A DNA stretch of 64,000 nt, from assembly GCA_023078685.1 (NCBI GenBank), contig JALGAS010000005.1, forward strand, positions 1,674,001 to 1,738,000, written 5' to 3'. The position numbers were made by a program, and so were the translations under genes. Below are positions 1 through 11,824 of the stretch, in pieces (position 1 is the stretch's first letter; each line of letters opens with the position of its first letter). Source of the stretch: Neopestalotiopsis rosae. Taxonomy: Eukaryota > Ascomycota > Sordariomycetes > Amphisphaeriales > Sporocadaceae. The notes under the pieces were generated by a model. The model saw nothing but the letters and a program-made list of their open reading frames with translations, searched no databases and had not been told where the DNA came from.

Positions 1-726
1 CCGCAGCAAGCACTTGATCTAAATACTACGGCAAACCAAGATTCACGGGAAATGAAAAGGGCAGGGACCGTTCTATACTTGATGAACAGCTTTGGAGAAC
101 TTGGAGTATCAGTATACCGGGCTGTGATTTCACTTCCACTCATGGATTCAAAATAAAAAGGAGGACACTCTACAAGACAGAGAACTCCAGGCTATGTATC
201 ATATGGTCATATGTCAGGGCAAGGCGTCTTGATGGCATCAAGGTTAGAAATGAATGCACGTCGTGACGATTAGCAGAGCCTCACTGTGTATTCTGTACTT
301 TGTGATTTGCTACGATTGCATGGCCAAGTTGTTTGGTTGACAGCGTAATAGTGCGATGATGAGTCGCGTTGAGTGTAATAATGTGAATGCTAGATTGGAA
401 AAGTATAAGCAAATGCACGCAACACATACTTGTGTTATCCACTGCTGCATCTGTATCAATAATGTAAACCTCCGTACCTGGCCGATCACCCGGGACCAGT
501 CGCGGCAAAGATCCGTTCCGGGGAGGGAATGCGGCCTCGGCAATCTCCAAGCTGGGAAGCGGACTAAGAATTTCCTCTACGTCAACGATCAGCCATACTT
601 AGCTGCGATCATTTCTCGGTTTGCGAAACAACCACCTGCAACCGCGAAATTTACACAACAAGCTGCGGAGAATCCACTCTTGACTTTACTTGTAGTATTT
701 CGACAAGAACCATCTCTTGGCAGAAA
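1..726. other. intergenic, left edge
   Basis: No supported gene is seen here. The small open frames of up to 205 codons show no recognisable domain and overlap the start of the next gene in other frames. The last stretch is presumably promoter and 5' leader of the SDH assembly factor gene. Confidence 0.6.
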
Positions 727-1637
727 ATGGCAGTCCTGCGATCAGTCCTGCGACGAACAGTGGCGGCTCCCAGAGCTCTGTCGGCCGCCACAGCAGCAAA
801 GGCCCGTCCGTTCTCGGCCTGCGCGAGCCTCGCCGCCCGCGTGTCCAACGCACCTCCCATCGACCCTCCATCGGGCGGCGAGATGGCCGTCGGCGAGCTC
901 GAGGGTGCCAGTTTCAAGATTGAGCCTCTGCGCCGCGTCGGCGAGGACGAGAAGACGATGCGGGCGCGGTTAGTCTGTAAGTAGTAGCTGATTCACAACA
1001 CACAAGTTTCCTTCTTCCCTCGCCCCCTCCAATAAACGATCAGAAACATCGTTGGAACTGACAAGAGAGCTCATTTAAATCAGACCAATCCCGTAAGCGT
1101 GGAACCCTCGAGTCGGACCTCTTGCTCTCCACCTTTGCCGACACGTACCTGCCCAACATGTCCAAGGAGCAGATGGCGCAGTACGACCTCTTCCTCGACG
1201 AGAACGACTGGGACATTTACTACTGGGCCACGCAAGAAGCGCCCTCGCCCGCCACCGAGGGCATGTCCCAGGAATCCACCTCGGCTTCCACCTCCACTTC
1301 CACCGCCTCCACCAGCTCGTCCTCCTCCTCCTCTTCATCTTCATGGCAGCCAACCTCCCCCTTCCAATCCGCCGCCGACGACCTAAAGGCACCCCCGGGG
1401 CAAGCCGGCAAGAACGCGGCGGCCGCCGCGGCCGCCGCCTCCGAGGAGCCCTACCGCAAGCCCGGCGAGGGCGAGTGGGCGCAGACGGTCGGCACGTTCA
1501 AGCCGGCGTACCGCCCCGTGCCCAAGCGGTGGCAGGACAGCGAGGTCCTGAGCCTCCTGCGTGAGCACGTCAAGCGGCGTAGCATGGGCGGCCAGGAGGG
1601 CGGGGGTATGGGGTTCATGCCCAACCTCAAGAACTAA
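727..1637 (+). CDS. SDHAF2: succinate dehydrogenase assembly factor 2 (SDHAF2/Sdh5), mitochondrial
   Basis: The model has two exons, 727-976 and 1084-1637, with a 107-nt GTAAGT...CAG intron, giving 267 aa. The first ~30 residues are Arg/Ala/Ser-rich without acids, a typical mitochondrial presequence. The SdhE/YgfY core follows at about residues 78-140 and holds the family signature RGTLESD (residues 89-95, the RGxxExD motif) and then a conserved [10 protein letters not shown] helix. The family promotes covalent attachment of FAD to the SDHA flavoprotein of complex II in the matrix. The signature is rebuilt only by this splice: the intron interrupts a Tyr codon just before it. After the core comes a low-complexity Ser/Thr run and an Ala run, then a tail (about 225-250) rich in Pro, Tyr and Trp. 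The yeast protein is much shorter (about 160 aa), so the extension is large. The family call is secure; the role of the tail is unknown. Confidence 0.93.
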
Positions 1638-2489
1638 CAGCCAAGAGAAAAGAAAAGAACAAGGGGGAAGAAGGACGGACCTTTTTAGGGGTCCGATGTT
1701 GTGTATTAAATAAACCTTTTACGGTATGAGCCGTGGGTTTACATGTATAAAAAAAGGACATATGTGGTCCATGACTCTCATTGGAGAGACGAAGACCGTC
1801 GATAGGTCGCTGTAACTTATATGTCGTCAGCGCCGGAAAGGAGTCGTCATGGTTTCAGCCATGCGACTCTGGGCTGGTTGTTGGAAGCAGAATCATTGGA
1901 TTGCTATAGATTTGTTGCCTATATTGATAGAATCAGAAAAGGGGTTAGGTATGAGCCAGAACTCCTAGAAAGCCAATTCTGGTGTAGAAATGAAGAAATG
2001 AAACGAACTTCATATAGTAGCCTTGTGGTGATTGAAATGCATCCGTTCATCATATGTCTTGACAAGAGCCAACATTCAATGGGGCACTGCATGATACAAA
2101 GCTGATTTCGCCAAGATGGTCTTCGTCTTCATTTCGAGTGAAGGGCATAAGCACAGAGGAACAGCAAGTATCTGACCAGTCACGGCACAGATATTCTCAT
2201 TTCGTCATGATCTCATTCTCAGCTCTATCTTTCATGCTTGGCTAGGGCCTCGCGTATTGATCGATCTCATCACAAAAGTGAACGAGCTCTCCGTGACCTC
2301 TTCTCCACCTCTCCAGAAAACCCAAAAAGAATTTCGAGTATCGAGAAAGGAACGTCCATGGTATCTTTGAATTTGCCACACGGCAATGGGGGAAAACAAA
2401 AGGGCTTATGGTGGCTGTCCTGTCACGACGGCCAAGCTTGTATGTACAACAAAAGCGTTACTTCATCAAAGTCGAGGTTAATATGAGGC
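1638..2489. other. intergenic
   Basis: This is the convergent spacer between the SDHAF2 stop and the Dsn1 stop. It should contain both 3' UTRs. Open frames at 1821-2105 and 2238-2486 match no family I know and are not called. Confidence 0.6.
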
Positions 2490-4298
2490 TCACTGGCCAT
2501 CGTCTGCCTCTGGTAATATCCTGCCCAGACTCCTGAGCACCTCCATGACTGGCATGTCTTTCGTTCCCGCCCGCTTCTTCTCCTCGATCTCGCGTTCCTT
2601 CAACCGTGCGGCACTTAGTGCCAAGACGCGATCTGCTTCACGGCCGGCTGTATTTACGCGTTGCTCGACCTTGTGCACACTATCCGCCAAATGGTCGACT
2701 TTAAATTCCAAGGATTGTTGAAGTGCTTGTATTCGTGCTTGGGTCCGGATCCTCAGTTTTGCAAAGCTTGATGCTGTATCAGTTATCGAGGCCAGCATCT
2801 GCGCCTCTTCTTGATCGAGGAGAGATGTATCTGGTAAGTGTCTTTGTCGCTCCGATGAAGATGGCTCTGCTGGTGGGAAAAGAGGCGGCAACTCGGGCGG
2901 TGCTTTCTTGAGTGCCAACCATGTCTTCTTTTCTGCTCTCAATCTACTTCTCAGTCAGCATTTCCGAGCCAGCCTCAAAATACCGTTGAATCTACTCACC
3001 GTTTTACTCTTTCCTCTAAAGCGGCAATTTTTTCTTCGTGCTCTATATTTCGAGGATTCGGTTTCTCGATTGCCGGCGGTCTTGGCACATCTTCCCTCGA
3101 GAACCAATCTGAGAATTCTGATTTTGAGCCAAAATCTTTCAACAATTGATCTTGTATAGCGCGAGCTGTAGAATCAATTAGAGATGCTGCTCTTAGATCA
3201 CAACTTTGGCCCAGTTGTCGAATCCCACGCCTGTGTCTACTTACCTCCCAATATAGCGTTGGAATTTGTGCTACCTAATGGTGGCTTTTCGCTCAACGCC
3301 CGTTCACCGCACCATGTCAAAAGTTGTTTCATCCGCCGAGGCTCACTGGGTCCTTCTGCCTCGATATGTTTGTAAAAGTCTGCCGGATTGACTGTGCGGT
3401 GAGGTATGGCGCTCTGTCCATTGTCGATGAGTGAGCTTGCTCTTCTACCGCGCATGCCCAAACTACTCCTGCGTCCTCCTGTTTTGCGGCGCATTTCCTT
3501 GTTCCGGTTCATGACGGGGGTGTCGCTGAATGGTAGCGCAATCGTTTTCGACTCTGCAGCTTTCTTCGCTGCGCCCTTGCCCCGTGTTTTCTCAGCCACA
3601 GGTTCTGGCGTTTGTATCGCGGCTCGAGGAGACAATTGCGGAGACACATCCATATCAATCTCCTTACTGCGACTTTTCGACGAGGTGCCATTGGTGGACT
3701 TGGATTTGGACTTTGGCTTGGGCTTCTCGGCCTCCTTCTCCTCTTGCTGCTCCTCCGGCCTTGCTGATGAAGAACGTCTGGTCCGGCGCGTAGCGCGTTG
3801 TTGTGGTAATGATACTATTTGCGGTTCATCCTGGGGCGCCGCTAACTGGCTCGACCTCCTCTTTGACGCTCTTTTCGGCAGTGCTGGTAACGATTCCTCC
3901 ACTGATGCCTCACGCGCCTTGCTGGCCTTGGGTGGTCTGCCAGGCCGCTTAGCGGCCGGTGCGGGTGCTGGTGCAGGCGCAACATCGTCCTCTGGAATTG
4001 GCTCTGGTATTGTTGTTTTTGCCTTTTTGGTGGCCCTGGTAAACTGAAAATCTCCATCGTTTTCGTCGTATGCTGTAATTCCCAAGTTAGCAAATCCAGT
4101 ACGCTCAAATCGTAGCTCGTCTCTCCGCGACGGAACGTGCGCGTTCAATTCTGACTCTCGCTACTGCTTCCTTCCTCTCTTGAGACTGAAGATATTGGGC
4201 TGCTACGCACAGGCAATGCGCTCGCTTCGGCGGCGCTTGGGCTGATGGGTCATGCTCAGTACTTGCAGCGGCTGACGGGTCTGTACGAGAGTCGTCAT
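2490..4298 (-). CDS. DSN1: kinetochore MIND/Mis12 complex subunit Dsn1 (Mis13)
   Basis: The model has four exons on the minus strand: 4298-4211, 4072-3245, 3189-3000 and 2943-2490, giving 519 aa. Introns are 138, 55 and 56 nt. The start was set at 4298 because that exon encodes MTTLVQTRQPLQVLSM, which looks like the usual N-terminus of filamentous-fungal Dsn1; starting at 4148 would lose it. The first half is basic and disordered, with KRPGRPP as an AT-hook-like motif. A conserved Dsn1 block follows at about residues 245-310, with RRSSLGMRGRRASS, Arg-Arg-x-Ser sites like those Aurora B/Ipl1 phosphorylates in yeast Dsn1, then DFYKHIEAEGPSEPRRMKQL. The C-terminal third is helical/coiled coil and ends near PVMEVLRSLGRILPE. 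The protein links centromeric chromatin to Ndc80/Spc7 in the outer kinetochore. The first intron (4210-4073) is the least certain boundary. Confidence 0.9.
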
Positions 4299-5925
4299 GG
4301 ATGGCCGATGGAATTTGACATGAATCCGAATAGGCGTGGATGATAATGCGACTCGGGTGGTCGGAATGGGGAGTTGTTGGACTTTGTCGTTGGCTGGGCC
4401 CCTCTCGTGCTGCTCTGCTCCCCTCGCGGACAACGCAACGCGCGTGGATGCTTGCTCCTCAAGCTAGCGGCGGCGGTCGCGTCAATTGTATGTTCTCAAC
4501 CCGACCAAATGCACAATATTTCCAAAATCCCATATGCGCGGGGTATCGAGCGCTTGATATTGATGCTATCGTCAATGAATGTGTTCGGCAGGTGGACGGG
4601 CGGCGGCAAAAGCTGGATCTGGATCGTCAAATTGGGCGGGCTGGTTCTGGTTTGGCTGGCTGCTTTGAGTGTTTGAGGCGCACTTGCGGTTCCACGAGGC
4701 GCGATTGGCAGGTGCGCTTTCTAGGATAAACAAAGTACAACTCCAACGCGCACGGACCACAAAACCTTGATTACGCGCCCAAAAGTGGCATCGTCATTTT
4801 TATCCGGCATTAAGCATCTACAAGTCTTGCATGCATGCGTAGTATTGATTATATAGTACATGTTCATCATTTTGACCTCTATATTGCTTATCTTGTACTG
4901 CACTGATCTTGTCTTTCTATTCTTAGCTTGTTCCGCACTCGGTCTTTTCGGAATCTCCAGACTAGTCAGGTGATAATGTACAAGTTTGTTCTTGCATTTA
5001 CCCAGATTCAGTATATCATGTACTCATTGCCTCTCCATTATGCTTCTTGGCAGGCCTTTTTGTTCTTCATGATTCACATGATTATATCAGTCACAGTATC
5101 TCGTTGGCACAATTATCTACAACTTCGAGCCCTTGCAGTGATGAGAAAGTTGAATCGGATGAAATCTACACGTCATGAGATCTCAAGCAATGTGATCTAT
5201 TGTACCGTGCCTCTTATCAACATTTACATCCTCAAGTGGGCAAATTAGAGGCCATGGTATTTCAGCAGATTATCACTTTCCATATGCTTCACCAGACAAA
5301 AACGCTCATCGGATTATTCATATAAGTGCGTATATTGGAAAAATAGGGCAGGTCCGCAGCATTGTTGCTTTCGCTAGGGTGATGCCGTGTTCAGTACTAA
5401 AAGCTAAGTTACTTGAAATCGCAAATGCAAATCACCATGACGCAATGTCGTGTCTTCCCAAACTCCTGTCACGCCAGAAACCAACAAGTCCATTGTAGCC
5501 ACCGCCCCATGAACACCCTTTTGATGTATATGCCCAGGCTGCTACTTACAAGAACATTAAAACACTCGCACTTGCTGAATGTGTCATGTGTCTTTTGTCT
5601 CTCATTCAGGCGCCGTGTAGTGCTCGAAATGTGCCAAACGCCGTCCTCCAGTCGTCCTCGTTTGATTGAAAAATGTTATTACAGACCACGGGACAACCGC
5701 CTCATCATGGTAGTATTTTGGTGAAAATGCTTGCTTGGCAAATTGGGAATGTCTCTTCACCGTCCTGACAGTCTGGCTGGTGCAGGCGGATTGGAGGTTG
5801 CATATCGCTCATCGACATCTTGGCTTGTCTCCGCGGTCCCACACATATGCAATGATATAATAAAGTCAGTCTTTTCAGACGTAAGGATTCATCCGTGGTT
5901 GTGGTGTTCCGCTAGCGTTCCCGTC
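4299..5925. other. intergenic
   Basis: It holds the 5' region of Dsn1 and the 3' region of AtfA. Several short open frames (4340-4729, 4928-5248, 5413-5724) look random, with no domain and no conserved motif. The 4.8-5.4 kb part appears AT-rich. Nothing else is supported. Confidence 0.6.
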
Positions 5926-7757
5926 CTACGAGTAACGCCTAGGCTGTCCAGCCATGACGGGTTGGTTGCTAGCCATAGGTGGAGCAGCCATTCCATATGG
6001 GTTCATTTGAGGGTTGTAAGTCTCCATGGCTTGTTGCATAAACGCACCGTGCAGGCCTTGTTGTTGCGTGACGGGGCAATCTTTGTGTGCCAGGAGGAGT
6101 GTCTTGAGGTTGACAACCTCCTCTCTCAACTGTGAGATCTGTGCAGTGAGAGCGTCATTCTCACTGCTGAAAATCTCCACCTTGTTTTGGAGGTTGGCAA
6201 GCCATTGCTTCTTGCGTTGACGACACTTCAATGCAGCCACACTAATACAAATAGAATTAGTCATCGTGTAAACAAGACTAGATATGACTGCTGAGCAGTT
6301 CAGGGGGGTACATACCGATTCCGCTCCAAGAAGTTTTTACGCTTCTCTTCATCGGTCATCTTGGACTTGGGCTTTCCGTCCTCGTCTTCACCGTGCTCAT
6401 CGCCATCTTCATCAGAGGTGTGCTCTTCTTCACCGTCGTGCGATGGAGGAGCAGGTACGCTCGTAGTCTTTGCCTTCTTGGTGGCAGGTTGTTTTGCGGG
6501 CGCCTCGTCCGCCTTTCTTCGGCCATTAGTCGTGCCGCCGGCTGAACCACGCTTCTTGCCACGGGCTGTGTTGCGGTTTTGTTCCATTTCATCCGATGCA
6601 CCACTGGCAGCCTCGCTTACTCCACGTATCGATGTTGCGCCTACCGAAGATCCGTTTCCGTTCATCTGCGGTGAGGCGTTGGTCGGAGCAGCCGGTGGCG
6701 GGTGCGCATGCACAGGCTGATTTCCGCCAACAGGGTATTGTTGATTTGCTGGGGCAGCCCCGTTCCTTTGCTGAGCACCCTGGGCCAACATAAACAGCCC
6801 GTTGGCCGCGTCGTTATCGTGGGGGTCGAATGCGCCAGGCACAGGCTTGGACTCAGTCTTAACAGTCACACCGTTGGAGGCGTTATCTTGGGGTTGAGAA
6901 GTCGCGGGCTGCTGGCTTACACCGTTTCGGGCCTTGGCAGCATTGAGAGCAGTCCGCTGAAAGTCGAGCGTACCGGGTGTCGCGGCGCCGCTTGTCAACT
7001 GGTTGAATAGTGCTGTAGAGTTGGGACTGGCGGCAGGGAACATGGAACCACTGCCGCCGGGAGTAAGTCCCGTCCTGAGAGAACTCTCGTTCGGCGTGAA
7101 TCCGCCGCGCAAGGAGTGTGATGTGTCGCCAAAATAATCAGCTGCCGGGCCCGAAAGCATTGCTGGGCTGAGAGGTCCCGTCCTAAGAGACCCGCCACCC
7201 CAGTTGAACGGAGTGTTGCCGTTCCCTGGCAACAGAGACGAGGGTGATGTTAAGGCCGCCACGCTGGGCAACTTTGTTCCGCCTGGTGTTTCAACGACTG
7301 CTCCGCCACCAAAAGACTCCTCGAATGGATTAGGCTCGAGGTTTAACTTGCTGGAAAAGTAGTCGTCACCGCTCTCGCCAGGCTTGGGTGGAGGTGCCAA
7401 AGGTTGACCTGGCTCGGCATTGGTCGGGTTCTCAACTTTGGGTACGGTCGATTTCTTGTCGCCGTTTGTTACTGACGCGCAAGAGATGCCAATGTTAGCG
7501 ACGATAGATCTCAGAGACAGCAGCCAAGGCGACAATTGTGGTGGGCGCAGATCACGGGCAGCAACAACAGAAAAATGACGATATCACAAGTCAAGGCTAC
7601 GCGCAACGATGTACGAAGACGACACCAGTAATCGACGAGTGATGTAATGCGACAAAGAAAGGTGGTACAGGGCGAACGAGGCTGGAGAAGCAAGCGACAA
7701 GACAATGAACTTACCTGGCGACGGGTTGTCTGATGGCTTGGACTCGGACGGTGCCAT
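5926..7757 (-). CDS. atfA: bZIP transcription factor, ATF/CREB family (Atf1/AtfA)
   Basis: The model has three exons: 7757-7715, 7471-6316 and 6241-5926, giving 504 aa. Introns are 243 and 74 nt. The second splice rebuilds the basic region exactly, joining ...RKNFLERNR to VAALKCRQRKKQWLANL, followed by a leucine zipper (QNKVEIFSSENDALTAQ onward) at about residues 385-450. The N-terminal part has the ATF features LAPPPKPGESGDDYF and LNLEPNPFEESFGGG. The middle is Gln/Asn/Pro-rich and an acidic/basic stretch precedes the bZIP. Family knowledge: this is the target of the Hog1/Sty1 stress MAP kinase, binds CRE-type TGACGT sites as homo- or heterodimers, and controls oxidative and osmotic stress response and conidial survival. 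The first intron (7714-7472) is long for this window but its phase fits. The call is secure; the exact N-terminus is slightly less so. Confidence 0.93.
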
Positions 7758-10700
7758 GATGACGACGTTTTTGGAGATCTGTGGGTGTTGACTTGTATTT
7801 TGAGTCGAGTGCCGTGTCGGGGGGGAAAGGGAATATGATGTAACGACGCCTGGTGATGTAGGTTGGGTACTTTATTACTTGGAGGCAGTCTGCACCTGAG
7901 TCAAAAGGCAAACCACCTCTGCGCTGGCAGCGGGCGGACAGAGCAGGGTATTACACACTGCCAGTTTGACAAAGAGAGGGAAATGCGCTGCGTGGTCTCT
8001 TAGACTGATTATCAGTGCGAGTCGCGCGCTGGGTTCAATCAGTCAACAGAGACAAGAAGTGACGAGGTCGGTCTGGTCCCATCTATGGAAACGAACAACG
8101 CTTGTTGGCCGGGCTGCGCTTTTGCTTTGCTTTGCTGATGCCGGGTTGCGTTTCGTCCGGGTGCTGAGTGCTGGTTCTCGATGCGTGGTGCCAATGTTTG
8201 CCTGGGTTGAGCAGTAGGTTGTGAAGGTGAGGTGCCAGAGACGATGAGGTCATGAGGGAAGAAGTGACATAAGGGGTGGAATTCTGGCAGAAGGGCAGGC
8301 ACAGCAGACGTAAAAGCCCCCGAAACTTCGAAATGCTTGGAGCCGAAGGTGGCCCGTCTTCCCCCCAAGACAGCAAGCGCGGACCACTAGGGGGGCCACC
8401 CCCTGGAGCCAATGGTGGATGCGACGGGGATCGAAGTTTGGATGCGAGTACCTGCACAGTGTGGTCTAGATGGCGCCCTTTGTTCTGTCTAGTGTCTAGT
8501 ATTCTTTCTATGCTGCTGGCTGCTATCCATTCAAACATTGGTCTGCCTACAACAATGAACAGATATTGAAGGATGCGAAGGGAAGGCAGATGGATTTGCT
8601 GATACACACACACACACAGTCTTGCCTCTTGCCATCCCACCGATGGGCAGTGCTTTGAAATGCAACGGTCTCATGGCCAGATCGACGAGGCTTCCTTCTC
8701 TACTTGCCTGGGTGATTAATCCTCCGCAGACGTTGTGCTTTATTCTTGTCATCAGTCGAAACATCTTCTATCAAGTGTCATCTGGCCCATGGTTTATCAA
8801 GCAAGCTACCAAAGACGGCGATTCATTCTAGCTGACGACGGCTTAATCGCATTGAACTAGGTGTGCTCTTGGTTGGTTCCTGTGCATTCCTACATAAGTG
8901 CCCAGCTACCGTACCGTCCTCCGATGCGAGCTGTAGTCGATCGAGATATGCTCTCTGACTTGGGTTGACCGACCTCTCGTATTGGCCAGCGCACTATAAG
9001 ACTATCGCCGATGCGTTCTCACTAGTGACGGCCCGAGGCCTGCGAATATATGAACAAAGTACGGGGTAGACAAAGCAGTAAGGCTTGCTCTTGGTCTCTT
9101 TGAACGATCCATGAACTATTTGCGTTCATGTTGCGCATTCCTGAAATGACGGGGCAAGCACTCTCCTCCGCTTTGTTCGAGGGGCTCGACTTCTTCGGAC
9201 GGAACGGGTTGCCATGCTTCCAGTCTCCAGAAGATCTAGGCACACTCGGCACAAGCAGTGAGATCATCAGCTCCATCGAGGAGCGGAAGACCGCCAGCTG
9301 AGCGGGCTGCTTAGAAATCCAGAATGGACACGCACAGTTTACTGCTTACATTATATTTACCAGAATGTGGTTGCTCTGTGTATGTGACTGGCGAATGGTG
9401 ACTACTAACAACCAACCATGGAAATGTAGATCTGTTTGGCGCGTCAAATATAGTGTATCATAAGTCACACTACCTATAGACGTCTCGAGACACTATTTGG
9501 GCAAATAGTATAGACATGACCTATCCCCATCAGTACTGGATCCTCACGATCCGTATATTAAATAATGAGCACCACACTTGCCGTCCATACTACCTCCCAC
9601 GCAACCCACGATACCTACCTAAATCCTCGGGTTACGTGTGCTACCATTCCAGCAAAATGCTAGCCGAGAAATCCTGTGGGGAATTTTTGGTTTTCTTCAT
9701 ACAGGATGGCGCCACTGATCTAACCTGCCACTAGTAGTAATTCGGTAATTATGCTCGAGTGACATTCGTGATCTAAAGTGGAATCGGGGCGTGGCAAAAG
9801 ACTTTCGAATGCAGAGAAACTCGTACACTAAATGGAATTTCGAAGCTTCTCAAGTTCTAAATTCGGGACGGTGTTGTTCTTGATGCGATCAAACCTGTTC
9901 CCATTTCTTCTCATTCAAAACAAAAACAACACGTCGAGATCACCAACTGATCAGATGCGCCAGGCACGAGAGCACGCTCAACACCACCAGATTACAGCAA
10001 AGGTGACGTCCAGGAACAATTGGTGGAACCCTGCCTACTAATCTCAGCATTTCCCACGAGGAGGATTTTTCATCAGGCCGCTCGGCGATAATCATTTCCT
10101 CTGGACAGCATTGCAATTGTTCTAGATTTGACTCTGGCCCAACGGCACACCAATCACATCACACTTTTCCAATGAGCCAGAAATTTTCCTCGCCAAGGGG
10201 GGTCCGGGCATAATATCGACGGAGTTACGTCATACTTTGTCTTCGATCGCGTCAAAGTCTCCTTACAGTACGCGGCTTGGTGTATAGACTGTATACGCCC
10301 AGTGCTGCCATTCTTTGCGCTTCAGTCGCATGAGCGGTGCAAGTACCTGGCTCGCCTGGCTCTAGGCTTCAAAGAAAAAGGAAGAAATGATTAGAAAAAC
10401 AAAAACCAACCCTGCAATAGCATAAAATCCACCAAAAAAGGGAAATCCAAAGAGAAAAAAAGGCACCAGAGAAAGCAAGCCGGAGAGATCTCCGAAAGCC
10501 TTGTCCTCCATTCTCTCCATCACGATGGATGCTGGGTATTTCCCACAATGCTCGCTTCCCCTGAGACTCTAGCAAAGTTGTCAAGGTTGTCTGTCGTCTG
10601 CCAAAACGGAACAGCACTAGAACGTCCTGGCCCGGAACTGGTTTCAGTGGTTCCAACTTGGATTGCTCAGCGATTGGGAAGGGAGAGAAGTTGAATTGCC

Positions 10701-11824
10701 AAGACGGCACCGCGACGCGATAAATGGCTACAAGCCTATGACGCATGGCCTGCATGCCCATTCCCCGCTGAAATTGCTTTCCCACTTGCATCGATTCGTC
10801 CAAGTTGGTGCGCCTGCTTTTTTTTTTCCTTGTGTTCGTTTCCCACCCACATCAGCAAGCCATGCGACCAGAAACACGAAAATGGGGGCACCAAGAACCG
10901 TTTGAATTCCCCGGCCAGGAAAACTTCAGAATTTGAATAAACTTGTTGACTTTTCTCTAACAAATACATAATCGCACTAGAGAAACCCTCATCTACCTGA
11001 GATGTCGCGTCCCCAACTACTACTATTACTACTACTAACTGCTGGCGGTAGTACTGCGGCGTCTTGACAAAATCTTCCTCCCTGGTACGCGGACGGGTGG
11101 ACTGTCGTCATCAGCCCATCAAACCCATCAAAACCCGTGGTCGGGAAAGGAGCCCGACCACAGAGGCCCCAAACCGGCAGCTACTCCGCAGATTTGCTGC
11201 CGCTAATTGTGTTATACCATGTCGGCGAGGACCAATCAGAGCGCGTCGTCTGTCTAGGGCGGAAGGCTTGCTCACGTTTTTTCTATTTTATTGTTCTGAA
11301 ATCAGTAGCCAAGTCGGCGTGTGCCGCGTTGTGCTGTCCTATGTAGTATGTAGGTGTGCAATTCATGTCTCTTTTGGCAGCTGTGCAATAATCTGAATTA
11401 TTGTAATAAGCATGCTCACCATGAATATATTGACACATTCCATTTTGAGATGCGTAATGATTTTCACAAATTCAAAAAGAGGTTTACCAGACGACCAACC
11501 GAGATCGTTGGATTCCCGTTTGGGGCAATTTTCTCCCGCGGTAGGTTGGTTGGAGGTACTTCGTGCATACATACAATCATTGGTACAATTGCGGTGACTA
11601 CAGCCCAACCACCAGACATACATGCACGACACCCGGCGGTCAAGTAGCCAGACTATCGAACGATACATTTCAGATGCAACCACGGCAAGAGTTCTAGAAA
11701 CGGCACTGCATACTTATCAATTTCAGCTCGGATTATCGCTTTGGTTGGAATAGGACTTTTGGGATGTCTGACAGCTGTGCTGTTACCGCTGCTGCTTACT
11801 AGTACTATACACTATTTGCCAATA
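7758..11824. other. 4.1-kb gene-free stretch upstream of atfA
   Basis: I see no gene with a domain, signal peptide or believable exon chain here. The part next to 7757 should be the atfA promoter and leader. There is a short (AC)7A run at 8604-8618 and a T-run near 10820. Open frames on both strands stay under 190 codons and have biased, domain-free compositions. Confidence 0.55.
8604..8618. repeat. AC dinucleotide microsatellite
   Basis: Seven AC units plus a final A, directly readable. It lies in non-coding DNA about 850 bp upstream of atfA. Confidence 0.9.

Noticed and set aside
356..973. 205-codon frame on the plus strand
   Set aside because: It overlaps the SDHAF2 first exon in another frame and shows no domain; the SDHAF2 exon has the presequence and conserved core.
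3406..4047. 213-codon frame antisense to Dsn1
   Set aside because: It mirrors the low-complexity coding exon of Dsn1; no start context or domain.
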